A stretch of 64,000 bases of DNA. Source: Candidatus Pantoea formicae. GTDB taxonomy: Bacteria > Pseudomonadota > Gammaproteobacteria > Enterobacterales > Enterobacteriaceae. Positions 18,144-26,884 of the stretch are shown here, piece by piece. Positions within the stretch are counted from its first letter, which is position 1. Each line of letters opens with the position of its first letter. The position numbers were made by a program, and so were the translations under genes. Under the pieces are notes generated by a model. The model saw only the letters and a list, made by a program, of their open reading frames with translations, did not search any database and had not been told where the DNA came from. Location of the stretch: the NCBI RefSeq assembly GCF_011752625.1, contig NZ_VWXD01000016.1, forward strand, positions 1-64,000, given 5' to 3'.

Positions 18144-19112
18144 TTAGAAATTCCAGTCCTCATCTTCGGTTTCCACCGCTTTCCCCATCACATAGGAGGA
18201 GCCGGAACCGGAGAAGAAATCGTGGTTTTCATCAGCATTTGGCGACAAGGCTGAGAGAATCGCTGGGTTCACCGTCGTCAACTCCGCCGGGAACAGCGCT
18301 TCATAACCGAGATTCATCAATGCCTTGTTGGCGTTGTAGTGCAGGAAGGTTTTCACTTCTTCTGCCCAACCTACATCGCCATACAGCGCCTCGGTGTACA
18401 CCACTTCGTTTTCGTACAGCGCCAACAGCAGCTCGATGGCGAATTGCTGCAACTCCTCACGGCGCGCATCATCAACGTTTTCCAGTGCCTTCTGGTACTT
18501 GTAGCCGATGTAATAACCGTGCACCGCTTCATCGCGGATGATTAAACGAATCAAATCGGCGGTGTTAGTTAATTTGCCACGGCTTGACCAGTACATCGGT
18601 AGCCAGAAACCGGAGTAGAACAGGAACGATTCCAGGAACACACTGGCGATTTTCTTCTTCAGCGGGTCTTCGGCACGATAGTGCTCCAGCACAATCTTCG
18701 CCTTGTTCTGCAACGCCTCGTTTTCTTCACTCCAGCGGTACGCCGCATCGACATCGGCGGTGTTGCACAGGGTAGAGAAAATCGAGCTATAAGAACGCGC
18801 ATGCACCGCTTCCATGAAGCTGATGTTCGACAGCACCGCTTCTTCATGTGGCGTAATGGCATCTTCCATCAGACCTGGCGCGCCGATCACGTTTTGGATA
18901 GTGTCGAGCAGCGTCAAACCGGTAAACACGCGGATGGTCAGCTGCTGTTGCTGGTGGTCCAGCGACTGCCAGGCTGGCAGGTCGTTGGACAATGGCACTT
19001 TTTCCGGCAGCCAGAAGTTGCTGGTCAGACGGTTCCACACTTCGAGGTCTTTTTCGTCCTGGATTCGGTTCCAGTTAATCGCTTGAATTTGTTTAAGTTG
19101 CATAGTTTTCAT
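18144..19112 (-). CDS. nrdF: Class Ib ribonucleotide reductase beta subunit NrdF
   Basis: Small subunit of the manganese/iron NrdEF ribonucleotide reductase, 322 residues. It houses the dimetal site and tyrosyl radical; the ligand helices include NISFMEAVHARSYSSIFSTL and RLIIRDEAVHGYYIGYKYQ. The C-terminus VETEDEDWNF is identical to E. coli and docks on NrdE. The ATG at 19112 overlaps the nrdE stop (TGATG); an ATG three codons later (19103) is the alternative. A longer in-frame extension inside nrdE has no homologous counterpart. Confidence 0.96.
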   Translation of the reverse strand: MKTMQLKQIQAINWNRIQDEKDLEVWNRLTSNFWLPEKVPLSNDLPAWQSLDHQQQQLTIRVFTGLTLLDTIQNVIGAPGLMEDAITPHEEAVLSNISFMEAVHARSYSSIFSTLCNTADVDAAYRWSEENEALQNKAKIVLEHYRAEDPLKKKIASVFLESFLFYSGFWLPMYWSSRGKLTNTADLIRLIIRDEAVHGYYIGYKYQKALENVDDARREELQQFAIELLLALYENEVVYTEALYGDVGWAEEVKTFLHYNANKALMNLGYEALFPAELTTVNPAILSALSPNADENHDFFSGSGSSYVMGKAVETEDEDWNF

Positions 19113-21250
19113 CACAATGAGCAGGAGACGCAGCCCTGGACTTCGGTGCCTTGCAGCGCCATCTGGCGCAGACGAATGTAATAGAGCGTTTTGATGCCTT
19201 TCTTCCACGCATAAATTTGCGCTTTGTTGATGTCACGCGTAGTGACGTCATCACGGAAGAACAGCGTCAAAGACAAGCCCTGATCGACGTGCTGCGTGGC
19301 TTCGGCGTAGGTATCAATAATCGCTTCCGGACCAATCTGGTACGCATCCTGATAGAGATCGAGATTCTCGTTGGTCATAAACGGCGCCGGATAGTAAACG
19401 CGGCCGGTTTTACCCTCTTTACGGATCTCAATGCGCGACACGATCGGATGAATACTCGATGTGGCATGATTGATATACGAGATCGAACCGGTTGGCGGCA
19501 CCGCCTGTAAGTTCTGGTTAAATAAGCCGTGTTGCATCACCGATTCGCGCAATGCCTGCCAGTCTGCCTGCGTCGGTAACGCAATGCCTGCATCGGCAAA
19601 AATCTGTGCCACACGCGCGGTGCGCGGCAGCCAGGCGCGATCCACATACTTATCGAAGTAGTGACCGTTGGCGTACTGCGATTGTTCAAAGCCATCAAAA
19701 CTCTGTTTACGCTCTTGAGCCAGCAGGTTCGAGGTGCGCACCGCGTGATAGGTGACGCAGTAGAAGTAGAGATTGGTGAAATCCAGTGCCTCTTCCGAGC
19801 CATAAGCCATGCCTTCACGCGCCAGGTAGCCATGCAGGTTCATCTGACCCAGGCCCACTGCATGTGAACGACGATTGCCTTCCGCGACCGACGGCACCGA
19901 ATTGATTTCGCTCATCTCAGAAACCGCCGTCAATGCGCGCACGGCGGTTTCAACGGTCTGCGCCAGATTGCGGGAATCCATCGCATGCGCGATGTTCAGC
20001 GAGCCGAGGTTACAGGAGATATCTTTGCCGACGCGACGATAGCTGAGATCGTCATGGAACTCGCTGGCGCTGTTGACTTGAAGAATCTCCGAACACAGGT
20101 TGCTCATATTGATGCGGCCGGCAATCGGATTGCTGCGGTTCACGCTGTCTTCGTACATGATGTACGGATAGCCCGATTCAAACTGAATCTCTGCGAGCGT
20201 CTGGAAGAAATCACGCGGTTTAATGTAAGTCTTGCGGATGCGATCGTCCGCCAGCATTTCCTCGTATAGCTCGCTGATGCTGATGTCGCCAAAGGCTTTA
20301 CCGTAAATGCGTTCAACATCATAGGGTGAGAACAGCGCCATATCGCGATTGTCTTTGGCGAGCTGGAACGTGATATCGGGGATAACGACACCCAGTGACA
20401 GCGTCTTGATACGAATCTTCTCGTCAGCGTTTTCGCGCTTGGTGTCGAGGAAGCGCAGGATATCGGGATGATGCGCATTCAACCACACTGCGCCAGCACC
20501 CTGACGGGCACCCAGTTGGTTAGCATACGAGAAAGCATCTTCCAGCATTTTCATCACCGGAATCACGCCAGACGACTGGTTTTCGATGCGCTTAATCGGC
20601 GCACCGGATTCACGCAGGTTAGAGAGCAGGAACGCCACGCCACCGCCGCGTTTAGACAGCTGCAACGCGGAGTTCACCGCACGACCAATCGACTCCATGT
20701 TGTCTTCGATGCGCAACAGGAAACAGGACACCAGCTCACCGCGTTGTTGTTTACCGCAGTTGAGGAAAGTTGGCGTCGCAGGCTGGAAGCGACCACTTAG
20801 CATTTCTGCCAGCAACTCACGTGACAGTTGTTCGTTACCGCGCGCCAGCGTCAGTGCCACCATACAGGCGCGCTGCTCGAAGGTTTCGAGATAACGCTTA
20901 CCGTCGAAGGTTTTCAGCGTATAGCTGGTGTAAAACTTCCAGGCACCCAAGAAGGTGTGGAAATGGAAACCCCAGGCATCGGCTTCATCATGCAGTTGGC
21001 AGAGAAATGAAAAGTCATATTGATTCAGCACTTCGGCTTCGTAATAACCTTCTGCCACCAGATAACGCAGGCGCTCGCCCGTCGAGGCGAACTGCACGGT
21101 ATTCGGCTCAACGTGCTGCAAGAAGAACTGACGCGTGGCCTCATGATCTTTGTCGAACTGAATGCGGCCATCGGCGTCATACAAGTTCAGCATCGCGTTG
21201 AGTGCGTGATAATCCAGCTGCGTGCTGTTCAGGGTGTCTGTCGTTGCCAA
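19112..21250 (-). CDS. nrdE: Class Ib ribonucleotide reductase alpha subunit NrdE
   Basis: Catalytic subunit, 712 residues (E. coli 714), reducing ribonucleoside diphosphates to deoxy forms. Visible signatures are TPTFLNCGKQQRGELVSCF (reducing Cys), NLCSEILQ (radical Cys and Glu), PPTGSISYINHATSSIHP and the C-terminal GCVSCSL, whose cysteines receive electrons from NrdH. The ATG overlaps nrdI by 22 nt. It belongs to nrdHIEF, which substitutes for NrdAB under iron limitation and oxidative stress. Confidence 0.97.
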   Translation of the reverse strand: MATTDTLNSTQLDYHALNAMLNLYDADGRIQFDKDHEATRQFFLQHVEPNTVQFASTGERLRYLVAEGYYEAEVLNQYDFSFLCQLHDEADAWGFHFHTFLGAWKFYTSYTLKTFDGKRYLETFEQRACMVALTLARGNEQLSRELLAEMLSGRFQPATPTFLNCGKQQRGELVSCFLLRIEDNMESIGRAVNSALQLSKRGGGVAFLLSNLRESGAPIKRIENQSSGVIPVMKMLEDAFSYANQLGARQGAGAVWLNAHHPDILRFLDTKRENADEKIRIKTLSLGVVIPDITFQLAKDNRDMALFSPYDVERIYGKAFGDISISELYEEMLADDRIRKTYIKPRDFFQTLAEIQFESGYPYIMYEDSVNRSNPIAGRINMSNLCSEILQVNSASEFHDDLSYRRVGKDISCNLGSLNIAHAMDSRNLAQTVETAVRALTAVSEMSEINSVPSVAEGNRRSHAVGLGQMNLHGYLAREGMAYGSEEALDFTNLYFYCVTYHAVRTSNLLAQERKQSFDGFEQSQYANGHYFDKYVDRAWLPRTARVAQIFADAGIALPTQADWQALRESVMQHGLFNQNLQAVPPTGSISYINHATSSIHPIVSRIEIRKEGKTGRVYYPAPFMTNENLDLYQDAYQIGPEAIIDTYAEATQHVDQGLSLTLFFRDDVTTRDINKAQIYAWKKGIKTLYYIRLRQMALQGTEVQGCVSCSL

Positions 21251-21633
21251 AATTGGGTTACTCCCGCTTTTACATTAGCGATATCGTCGGGGGTTCCCAT
21301 CAGCTCAAAGCGGTAGAGATAGGGAACCTGACATTTCTGCGCAATGATGTCGCCCGCGAGGCAATAGCCTTCACCGAAGTTGCGGTTACCGGCAGCAATC
21401 ACCCCGCGAATCCCGCGTCGGTTGGCATCATCATTGAGGAATTGGATCACTTGTCTGGGCACCGCACCCCGTGCACCGCCGCCGCCGTAGCTCGGCACCA
21501 CCAGGATATAGGGTTGGTCGATATTGAGACGCTGCTTGCCATCCACCGGAATGCGGCGGGCAGGCAGGCCCAGACGAGTGATGAATCGGTGCGTGTTTTC
21601 CGACTGGCTAGAGAAGTAGACCAGTGGGAACAT
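21229..21633 (-). CDS. nrdI: Flavodoxin-like NrdI
   Basis: Small flavoprotein of 134 residues that activates the dimanganese cofactor of NrdF. FMN-binding loops are visible: YFSSQSENTHRF near the start, PSYGGGGARGAVPRQV and ASGNRNFGE-like AAGNRNFGEGY. The ATG at 21633 gives MFPLVYFSS, matching the E. coli start; in-frame ATGs upstream would lie inside nrdH. It starts 4 nt after the nrdH stop. Confidence 0.95.
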   Translation of the reverse strand: MFPLVYFSSQSENTHRFITRLGLPARRIPVDGKQRLNIDQPYILVVPSYGGGGARGAVPRQVIQFLNDDANRRGIRGVIAAGNRNFGEGYCLAGDIIAQKCQVPYLYRFELMGTPDDIANVKAGVTQFWQRQTP

Positions 21634-21637
21634 CGCC

Positions 21638-21880
21638 TTATCCCCCGACAGCAGCGAGCTGGCGCAGGCTGGCAATTTTGTCAGGGCGGAAGCCGCTCCA
21701 GTGATCGTCATGCGTCATGACAACGGGTACCTGGCGATAGCCGAGGGATTTAAGATTGTCGATGGCTTCAGGCTGGGTATCGAGATTGATCAGCTGATAG
21801 TCGATACCTTTACGGTCCATAGCATTTTTTGTCGCGTTGCACTGGACACAGTTGTTTTTAGTGTAAATAATAATGCGCAT
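21638..21880 (-). CDS. nrdH: Glutaredoxin-like electron donor NrdH
   Basis: Thioredoxin-reductase-dependent electron donor for NrdEF, 80 residues. The redox motif CVQC at 11-14 follows MRIIIYTKNN, and the C-terminal WSGFRPDKI motif is typical of NrdH. The ATG at 21880 is preceded by AGGGAAA; a longer in-frame extension is not supported by homologues. It heads the nrdHIEF operon. Confidence 0.95.
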   Translation of the reverse strand: MRIIIYTKNNCVQCNATKNAMDRKGIDYQLINLDTQPEAIDNLKSLGYRQVPVVMTHDDHWSGFRPDKIASLRQLAAVGG

Positions 21881-21987
21881 GATTCGTATTTCCCTTTGAT
21901 TGCGGTCAGATTGCGAGATACGAAGCAAAATCCTGTTTGCTGCGAACTTCGTCCTTGACGACATCTGGTAGCGAGTTGATGGGTTGA

Positions 21988-22034
21988 ATACTAGATGTAG
22001 TGTTGGTGGCGGTCAAGCCCACCAGATATAGGGA
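21988..22034 (-). promoter_or_regulatory. nrdHIEF promoter with two NrdR boxes
   Basis: Minus-strand ACACTACATCTAGTAT (21988-22003) and the less perfect TCCCTATATCTGGTGG (22019-22034) fit the NrdR box acaCwAtATaTwGtgt. Their centres are 31 bp apart, three helical turns. Between and inside them are -35 TTGACC (22011-22016) and -10 TAGTAT (21988-21993), 17 nt apart. NrdR would block this promoter when dATP is high. Confidence 0.82.
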
Positions 22035-22166
22035 TTTTGTATTTTGATCTTCGGATAATCGCTAACACCAGAGATCATGCGCCTTACCGGCCGAAAAAAA
22101 ATTTTGTAAAGGCGGAGGGCGTGAAATTTAGGTCAAATTTTGTGCGTATTCATTCACTACAGACAC

Positions 22167-22191
22167 AAAAAAGCCCCGCAATCGCGAGGCT
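22167..22191 (-). terminator. Terminator of ygaM
   Basis: On the minus strand AGCCTCGC-GATT-GCGGGGCT (one G-T pair) is followed by T6. It lies about 20 nt past the ygaM stop. The rest of 21881-22212 is the nrdH promoter region. Confidence 0.85.
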
Positions 22192-22212
22192 CTCTTTAAA
22201 CGCTAATGACGG

Positions 22213-22530
22213 TTAACGGCGTGACATCAACAGCGCACCTAATACCAGCCCCACGGCTGCACCGACACCCACGCCATGCCAGGGTTTATCATGCACATAG
22301 GCATCGACCTGATAGCTGGCGTCACGCGCTGCCTGAGAAACACGGCTGTTACCGTTATTCAGTTTTGCGCGGGTTTGCTTTAGCAGCGACTGTGCTTTGC
22401 TGCGTGCGCTATCCACTTCATCTTTGGCTTCGCTGCCGTAAGATTTAAGTAATGCTTCGAGCGAATCTGCCAGCTCATTCACATCCTGATTAATATCAAT
22501 GTCATCGTTTTTGCTTACGCGATTGAACAT
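22213..22530 (-). CDS. ygaM: DUF883 family protein YgaM
   Basis: Small protein of 105 residues like E. coli YgaM/ElaB/YqjD. A long amphipathic helix (about 10-75, rich in Asp, Glu, Ala and Lys) precedes a C-terminal hydrophobic, Gly/Ala-rich membrane segment (GVGVGAAVGLVLGALLMS) and two terminal Arg. Paralogues are stationary-phase inner-membrane proteins that bind ribosomes; that role is inferred here. It sits next to nrdH as in E. coli. Confidence 0.88.
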   Translation of the reverse strand: MFNRVSKNDDIDINQDVNELADSLEALLKSYGSEAKDEVDSARSKAQSLLKQTRAKLNNGNSRVSQAARDASYQVDAYVHDKPWHGVGVGAAVGLVLGALLMSRR

Positions 22531-22679
22531 TTTTTCGCTCCCTTTGATTTAACAAGTAATACTGAGTGTAGACGAAACGTGACTAAACGCAGGCGTATGC
22601 CAGGCTTTAGGGAAATTCCGAATGTCCTGCATAGTCGCCTGTTGTAAGGTTGCGGGGCTGTGAGAAGAGAGGAGCAAGC

Positions 22680-23018
22680 ATGTATTTACGTCCGGATGAG
22701 GTAGCGCGCGTACTGGAAAAAGCAGGGTTTGAAATGGATGCCCTGACGCCAAAAACCTACGGTTATCGTCGTGGTGACAACTATGTCTATGTCAATCGCG
22801 AAGCGCGTATGGGCCGCACGGCGTTGATTATTCACCCTACGCTGAAAGAGAAAAGTCAGCACTTTGCTGAACCCGCTTCAGAAATGAAAACTTGCGATCA
22901 CTACACGCAGTTTCCACTTTATCTGATGGGGGAGTCACAAGAGCATTACGGTATCCCACACGGTTTTAGCTCGCGAATTGCGCTGGAGCGTTACCTTCAA
23001 GGCGTATTCGGCGCCTGA
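22680..23018 (+). CDS. ygaC: YgaC family protein (DUF2002)
   Basis: Cytoplasmic protein of 112 residues, function unknown. The ATG at 22680 lies behind AGAGGAGC and yields MYLRPDEVARVLEKAGF, essentially identical to E. coli YgaC; the signature NYVYVNREARMGRTALIIHP is conserved. E. coli ygaC is Fur-regulated; no Fur box was clearly seen. In E. coli alaE and stpA lie next to it; here mmuPM follows. Confidence 0.92.
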   Translation: MYLRPDEVARVLEKAGFEMDALTPKTYGYRRGDNYVYVNREARMGRTALIIHPTLKEKSQHFAEPASEMKTCDHYTQFPLYLMGESQEHYGIPHGFSSRIALERYLQGVFGA

Positions 23019-23022
23019 AAAT

Positions 23023-23054
23023 GTGCCCCGTGATGGCGGGGCCGCACCTTTTTT
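23023..23054 (+). terminator. Terminator of ygaC
   Basis: CCCCG-TGATGG-CGGGG with imperfect flanking pairs (GTGC / GCAC) is followed by CCTTTTTTG a few nt past the ygaC stop. Confidence 0.7.
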
Positions 23055-23078
23055 GATAAATCCCTATCCTTTGCCACG

Positions 23079-23144
23079 TTGCAAATTGGCACGCTGGCGC
23101 GTATAACCCTGTGTCCATATAGATGTTCAGACGTCCATACGGAT
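23079..23144 (+). promoter_or_regulatory. mmuPM promoter with MetJ boxes
   Basis: -35 TTGCAA (23079-23084), 17-nt spacer and -10 TATAAC (23102-23107) are followed by tandem 8-mers AGATGTTC, AGACGTCC and ATACGGAT (23121-23144), close to the MetJ box AGACGTCT. SAM-bound MetJ would sit just past the start point and repress the operon when methionine is plentiful. Confidence 0.75.
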
Positions 23145-23151
23145 AAAAATA

Positions 23152-24561
23152 ATGCAAACGCAGGAAACGCCTTCGCAGGAAAATTTTAAACGCACCATGA
23201 AAGTGCGGCATCTGGTGATGCTGTCGCTGGGGGGTGTGATCGGCACCGGACTGTTCTTCAACACCGGCTATATCATCTCAACAACCGGTGCGGCCGGCAC
23301 GCTGCTGGCCTACCTGATTGGTGCGCTGGTGGTGTGGCTGGTGATGGTGTGCCTGGGTGAATTAGCTGTGGCGATGCCAGAAACCGGTGCTTTCCACGTC
23401 TATGCCGCGCGCTATCTTAGCCCTGCAACCGGCTATACGGTGGCGTGGCTCTATTGGTTAACCTGGACGGTGGCGCTCGGTTCCAGCCTGACGGCAGCGG
23501 GATTCTGCATGCAGTACTGGTTCCCGACGACCCCCGTTTGGCTGTGGTGCCTGGTGTTCTGCATCGCCATCTATCTGCTGAATATCGTCTCCACGCGCTT
23601 CTTCGCGGAAGGCGAGTTCTGGTTCTCCATCATAAAAGTTATCACCATCATCGCCTTTATTATCCTCGGCGCTGCGGCGATGTTTGGCTTTATTCCAATG
23701 AAGGATGGCAGCCCAGCACCAGGTCTGCACAATCTGACCGCTTCCGGCTGGCTTCCACACGGCACCCTGCCGATTCTAATGACCATGGTAGCGGTGAATT
23801 TCGCCTTCTCCGGTACGGAATTGATTGGTATCGCCGCTGGGGAAACGGAACAGCCACAAAAAGCCTTACCCTTGGCGATCCGCACTACCGTCGCGCGATT
23901 GATCATCTTCTTCATTGGCACGGTATTTGTGCTGGCGGCGCTGATCCCGATGGATCAAGCGGGCATCGTCAAAAGTCCGTTTGTGCTTGTGTTCGAGAAG
24001 ATTGGCATTCCCTATGCGGCCGATATCTTTAACTTTGTGATCCTCACCGCCATCCTGTCAGCGGCCAACTCCGGGTTGTATGCCTCGGGTCGTATGCTGT
24101 GGTCGCTGGCAAACGAAAACACGCTGCCACGCTGTTTTGCCGGGGTAAATCGTCGCGGTATTCCAGTGTTGGCGATCACCGTCAGTATGCTCGGCGGCTT
24201 GTTGGCGCTGTTCTCTAGCGTGATCGCGCCGGATACGGTATTTGTGGCGCTGTCTGCCATTTCAGGTTTTGCGGTGGTGGCGGTATGGCTCAGTATCTGT
24301 GCATCACACTATGTGTTCCGTCGTCGCCATCTGGCGGCGGGCGGTTCGCTGCAACAGCTGGCCTATCGTGCACCACTCTATCCGCTCACGCCGATTCTTG
24401 GTTTTCTGCTGTGCCTGCTGGCATGTGTGGGGTTAGCCTTCGATCCTTCACAGCGAATTGCGCTTTGGTGCGGCATTCCATTTGTGCTGTTCTGCTATGC
24501 CGCATACCATGTCACGCATCGACGTAACCTGAAGGCCGAGGAGGCCAATGATGTCGCGTAA
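23152..24561 (+). CDS. mmuP: S-methylmethionine permease MmuP
   Basis: Amino acid permease of the APC superfamily, 469 residues with about 12 TM segments. TM1 carries GGVIGTGLFFNTGY, and FSGTELIGIAAGETEQPQKALP is the conserved TM6-loop of this family. It imports S-methylmethionine, a plant methyl-storage compound. mmuM overlaps its last 14 nt. The MetJ-type operator upstream supports a role in methionine supply. Confidence 0.92.
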   Translation: MQTQETPSQENFKRTMKVRHLVMLSLGGVIGTGLFFNTGYIISTTGAAGTLLAYLIGALVVWLVMVCLGELAVAMPETGAFHVYAARYLSPATGYTVAWLYWLTWTVALGSSLTAAGFCMQYWFPTTPVWLWCLVFCIAIYLLNIVSTRFFAEGEFWFSIIKVITIIAFIILGAAAMFGFIPMKDGSPAPGLHNLTASGWLPHGTLPILMTMVAVNFAFSGTELIGIAAGETEQPQKALPLAIRTTVARLIIFFIGTVFVLAALIPMDQAGIVKSPFVLVFEKIGIPYAADIFNFVILTAILSAANSGLYASGRMLWSLANENTLPRCFAGVNRRGIPVLAITVSMLGGLLALFSSVIAPDTVFVALSAISGFAVVAVWLSICASHYVFRRRHLAAGGSLQQLAYRAPLYPLTPILGFLLCLLACVGLAFDPSQRIALWCGIPFVLFCYAAYHVTHRRNLKAEEANDVA

Positions 24562-25486
24562 TCCTGTCGCAGAAGCGTTAACCCAACACGACACACTGAT
24601 TCTGGATGGTGCACTGGCCACCGAACTGGAGGCGCGCGGCTGCAATCTGGCAGATGCGTTGTGGTCTGCCAAAGTACTGGTGGAAAACCCTGAGCTGATT
24701 TATCAGGTGCACTACGACTATTTCGCTGCTGGTGCTAATGTGGCGATCACCGCCAGCTATCAGGCGACGCCGCAAGGTTTTGCGGCGCGTGGCCTGGATG
24801 AAGCACATGCGCTGACGCTCATTGCCGAAAGCGTTAACCTGGCAAAGCGCGCACGTGACGATTACCGTGCGGCATCCCACAGCCAAGCCGCTCTGCTGGT
24901 GGCCGGTTCCGTTGGACCTTATGGCGCGTTCCTGGCCAATGGTGCTGAGTATCGCGGTGATTACGCCTTGCCAGAAGCGGAGATGAAAGACTTCCATCGC
25001 CCGCGCGTGAAAGCCTTGCTGGATGCTGGGGTGGATCTGTTGGCGTGTGAAACACTGCCGTCGTTTGCCGAAGCGCAGGCGTTGGTGAGTTTGCTGGCAG
25101 AGTTCCCGGACAGCAGCGCTTGGTTCTCCTTCACGCTGCGTGATGCGCAACACATCAGTGACGGTACACCGCTGAGCCGGGTCGCTGAGCTGGTGAATGC
25201 CGCACCGCAGGTGGTAGCGATTGGCATCAACTGCGTGGCGCTGGAAAGTGTGACGCCGGCGCTACAAACCTTGCAGGCGTTGTGTGCCAAGCCGCTACTG
25301 GTCTACCCGAACTCTGGCGAGCAGTACGATGCCAGCAGCAAAACCTGGCATTCGGCACCTTCTGGCTGCACGCTGCATGATAAATTCCCCGAGTGGCAGC
25401 AGACAGGCGCAAGGCTGATTGGCGGCTGCTGCCGTACCACGCCACAAGATATCGCGGCGATTGCCGCCTGTTGTCAACCGCAATAA
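24548..25486 (+). CDS. mmuM: Homocysteine S-methyltransferase MmuM
   Basis: Transfers a methyl group from S-methylmethionine (or SAM) to homocysteine, yielding methionine. It has 312 residues with a (beta/alpha)8 barrel and zinc ligands GINCVALE and GGCCRTTP near the C-terminus. The substrate segment LDGALATELEARGCNL is at about 18-33. Two adjacent ATGs follow GAGGAGG; the first is used here. Overlap with mmuP implies one operon. Confidence 0.94.
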   Translation: MMSRNPVAEALTQHDTLILDGALATELEARGCNLADALWSAKVLVENPELIYQVHYDYFAAGANVAITASYQATPQGFAARGLDEAHALTLIAESVNLAKRARDDYRAASHSQAALLVAGSVGPYGAFLANGAEYRGDYALPEAEMKDFHRPRVKALLDAGVDLLACETLPSFAEAQALVSLLAEFPDSSAWFSFTLRDAQHISDGTPLSRVAELVNAAPQVVAIGINCVALESVTPALQTLQALCAKPLLVYPNSGEQYDASSKTWHSAPSGCTLHDKFPEWQQTGARLIGGCCRTTPQDIAAIAACCQPQ

Positions 25487-25536
25487 AGCGCAGAAAAGCG
25501 CCACTGATAGCGCGATTGAGGCGAGTGAAAAGCAGA

Positions 25537-25560
25537 AGAGGGCAGTTTAGACTGTCCTCT
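25537..25560 (+). terminator. Hairpin after mmuM
   Basis: AGAGGGCAGT-TTAG-ACTGTCCTCT forms a 10-bp stem with one G-T pair, 50 nt past mmuM. No T-run follows, so its role as a terminator is tentative. Confidence 0.45.
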
Positions 25561-25582
25561 CTGATTCTGAAGCGGACCTGCT

Positions 25583-26005
25583 ATGAACCTGCGACATCTA
25601 CTTCCTGCCACTGCACTGCTGCTGAGTGGCTGCGCCACTATTGTTGGCACGGAAACGCAGCCGGTAAAAATCGACTCTGTGCCGCAAGGTGCGCGTTTCA
25701 CCGTGCAGGATGAGACGGGACGAGCAGTGGCGCAGGGCTACACGCCACAAACCGTTGAGCTGGCGAAATCCACCGGCAATTACTTTGGTAAGAAGCACTA
25801 TCAGGTGATGCTGGAGAGTCCGGGCTACGTGCCGGTGACGTTGCCGATCGAGGCCAGCGCTAACCTGTGGTATCTGCTGGGCAACATCCCACTGCTGGGT
25901 TTCCCCGGCTGGCTGCTGGTGGATCCCTTCTATGGCGGCATGTACGACCTGAAACCCGAACATCCTCAGCCGCGTTTAAACGTGGTGGGCGCGCGCGGCG
26001 GTTAA
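25583..26005 (+). CDS. Predicted lipoprotein of unknown function
   Basis: Protein of 140 residues with a lipoprotein signal: lipobox LLSGC, Cys at 17. The mature part starts ATIVGTETQPVKIDSVPQGA, a beta-sandwich, PEGA-like pattern common in small surface lipoproteins, and contains a hydrophobic WYLLGNIPLLGFPGWLLVDP stretch near residue 93 that may form a second membrane contact. I recognise the general type but not a named gene. It is monocistronic between mmuM and the convergent speG. Confidence 0.8.
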   Translation: MNLRHLLPATALLLSGCATIVGTETQPVKIDSVPQGARFTVQDETGRAVAQGYTPQTVELAKSTGNYFGKKHYQVMLESPGYVPVTLPIEASANLWYLLGNIPLLGFPGWLLVDPFYGGMYDLKPEHPQPRLNVVGARGG

Positions 26006-26110
26006 TGTCGGAGGGCGGCAGAAATGGCGTGATGCCGCTCACTTAAGCCGATGAGTGCGTATTTAACCCAATGCGCATTGATGCGCACCGCATTAAAGAC
26101 CGCACAAGTT

Positions 26111-26656
26111 TTATTGCGCAGTCGGCTTCACCATCGCCACACCGGACTTATGCTGCGCCAGGTACTGTTGCTGGAAAATGCACATACGAATGGTGTTGCG
26201 ATACTCGCCGTTGATGAAAAACTCATGCTTGAGCACGCCTTCCACTTCAAATCCCAGCTTGGTGTAGATGTGAATCGCTTTCTCATTCTCCTGGTCAACG
26301 ATCAGGTAGAGTTTGTAGAGATTTAGCACCGAAAAGCCGTAATCCATCGCTAATTTGGCCGCCTGGCTGGCTAAGCCTTTACCCTGATGCCCCGGATCGA
26401 TAATGATCTGAAATTCAGCACGCCGATGTACATGGTTGATCTCGACCAGTTCAACCAATCCCGCTTTTAGGCCGTCATGTTCGACAACAAAGCGGCGCTC
26501 GGTTTGATCGTGGATGTGTTTGTCATAAAGATCCGATAGCTCAACAAAGGCTTCGTAGGGTTCCTCAAACCAATAACGCATCACGCTGGCGTTGTTATCT
26601 AACTGATGCACAAAGTGCAGATCTTCCCGCTCTAACGGACGCAATTTCACCGACAT
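26111..26656 (-). CDS. speG: Spermidine N1-acetyltransferase SpeG
   Basis: GNAT-family acetyltransferase of 181 residues that acetylates spermidine and spermine with acetyl-CoA and so relieves polyamine excess. The acetyl-CoA loop is PGHQGKGLASQAAKLAM; the segment SVMRYWFEEPYEAFVELSDL is nearly identical to E. coli SpeG. The ATG at 26656 follows AGAAGGAACACCGT; an upstream in-frame extension has no homology. It is divergent from the ABC transporter at 26885. Confidence 0.93.
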   Translation of the reverse strand: MSVKLRPLEREDLHFVHQLDNNASVMRYWFEEPYEAFVELSDLYDKHIHDQTERRFVVEHDGLKAGLVELVEINHVHRRAEFQIIIDPGHQGKGLASQAAKLAMDYGFSVLNLYKLYLIVDQENEKAIHIYTKLGFEVEGVLKHEFFINGEYRNTIRMCIFQQQYLAQHKSGVAMVKPTAQ

Positions 26657-26827
26657 ACGGTGTTCCTTCTGTAGAAAAGTTGGCATGAGTATAGCGCCGT
26701 CGCCAGCAGGTTGCTTTCGCACCAGTGTGGTTAACCCTGCCGTATTTATGCACCGTTGAAGTGCGAAGTTGCGCATAACGCTCCCATCAGAACAGGGTTT
26801 GACGTTCTGGCACAGCCATTGCTTGGC

Positions 26828-26849
26828 TTGTATAGATAAGACTATACAA
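26828..26849. promoter_or_regulatory. Palindromic operator-like site before the NitT/TauT-type operon
   Basis: TTGTATAG-ATAAGA-CTATACAA is a perfect 8-bp inverted repeat, 35 nt upstream of the binding-protein ATG, and overlaps possible -35 TTGCTT / -10 TATACA elements. The half sites recall GntR/HutC-type operators. The regulator is not in the window. Confidence 0.5.
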
Positions 26850-26884
26850 CCGTTGTTTTTCATCACCTTTATCAGGAGTGGAAG

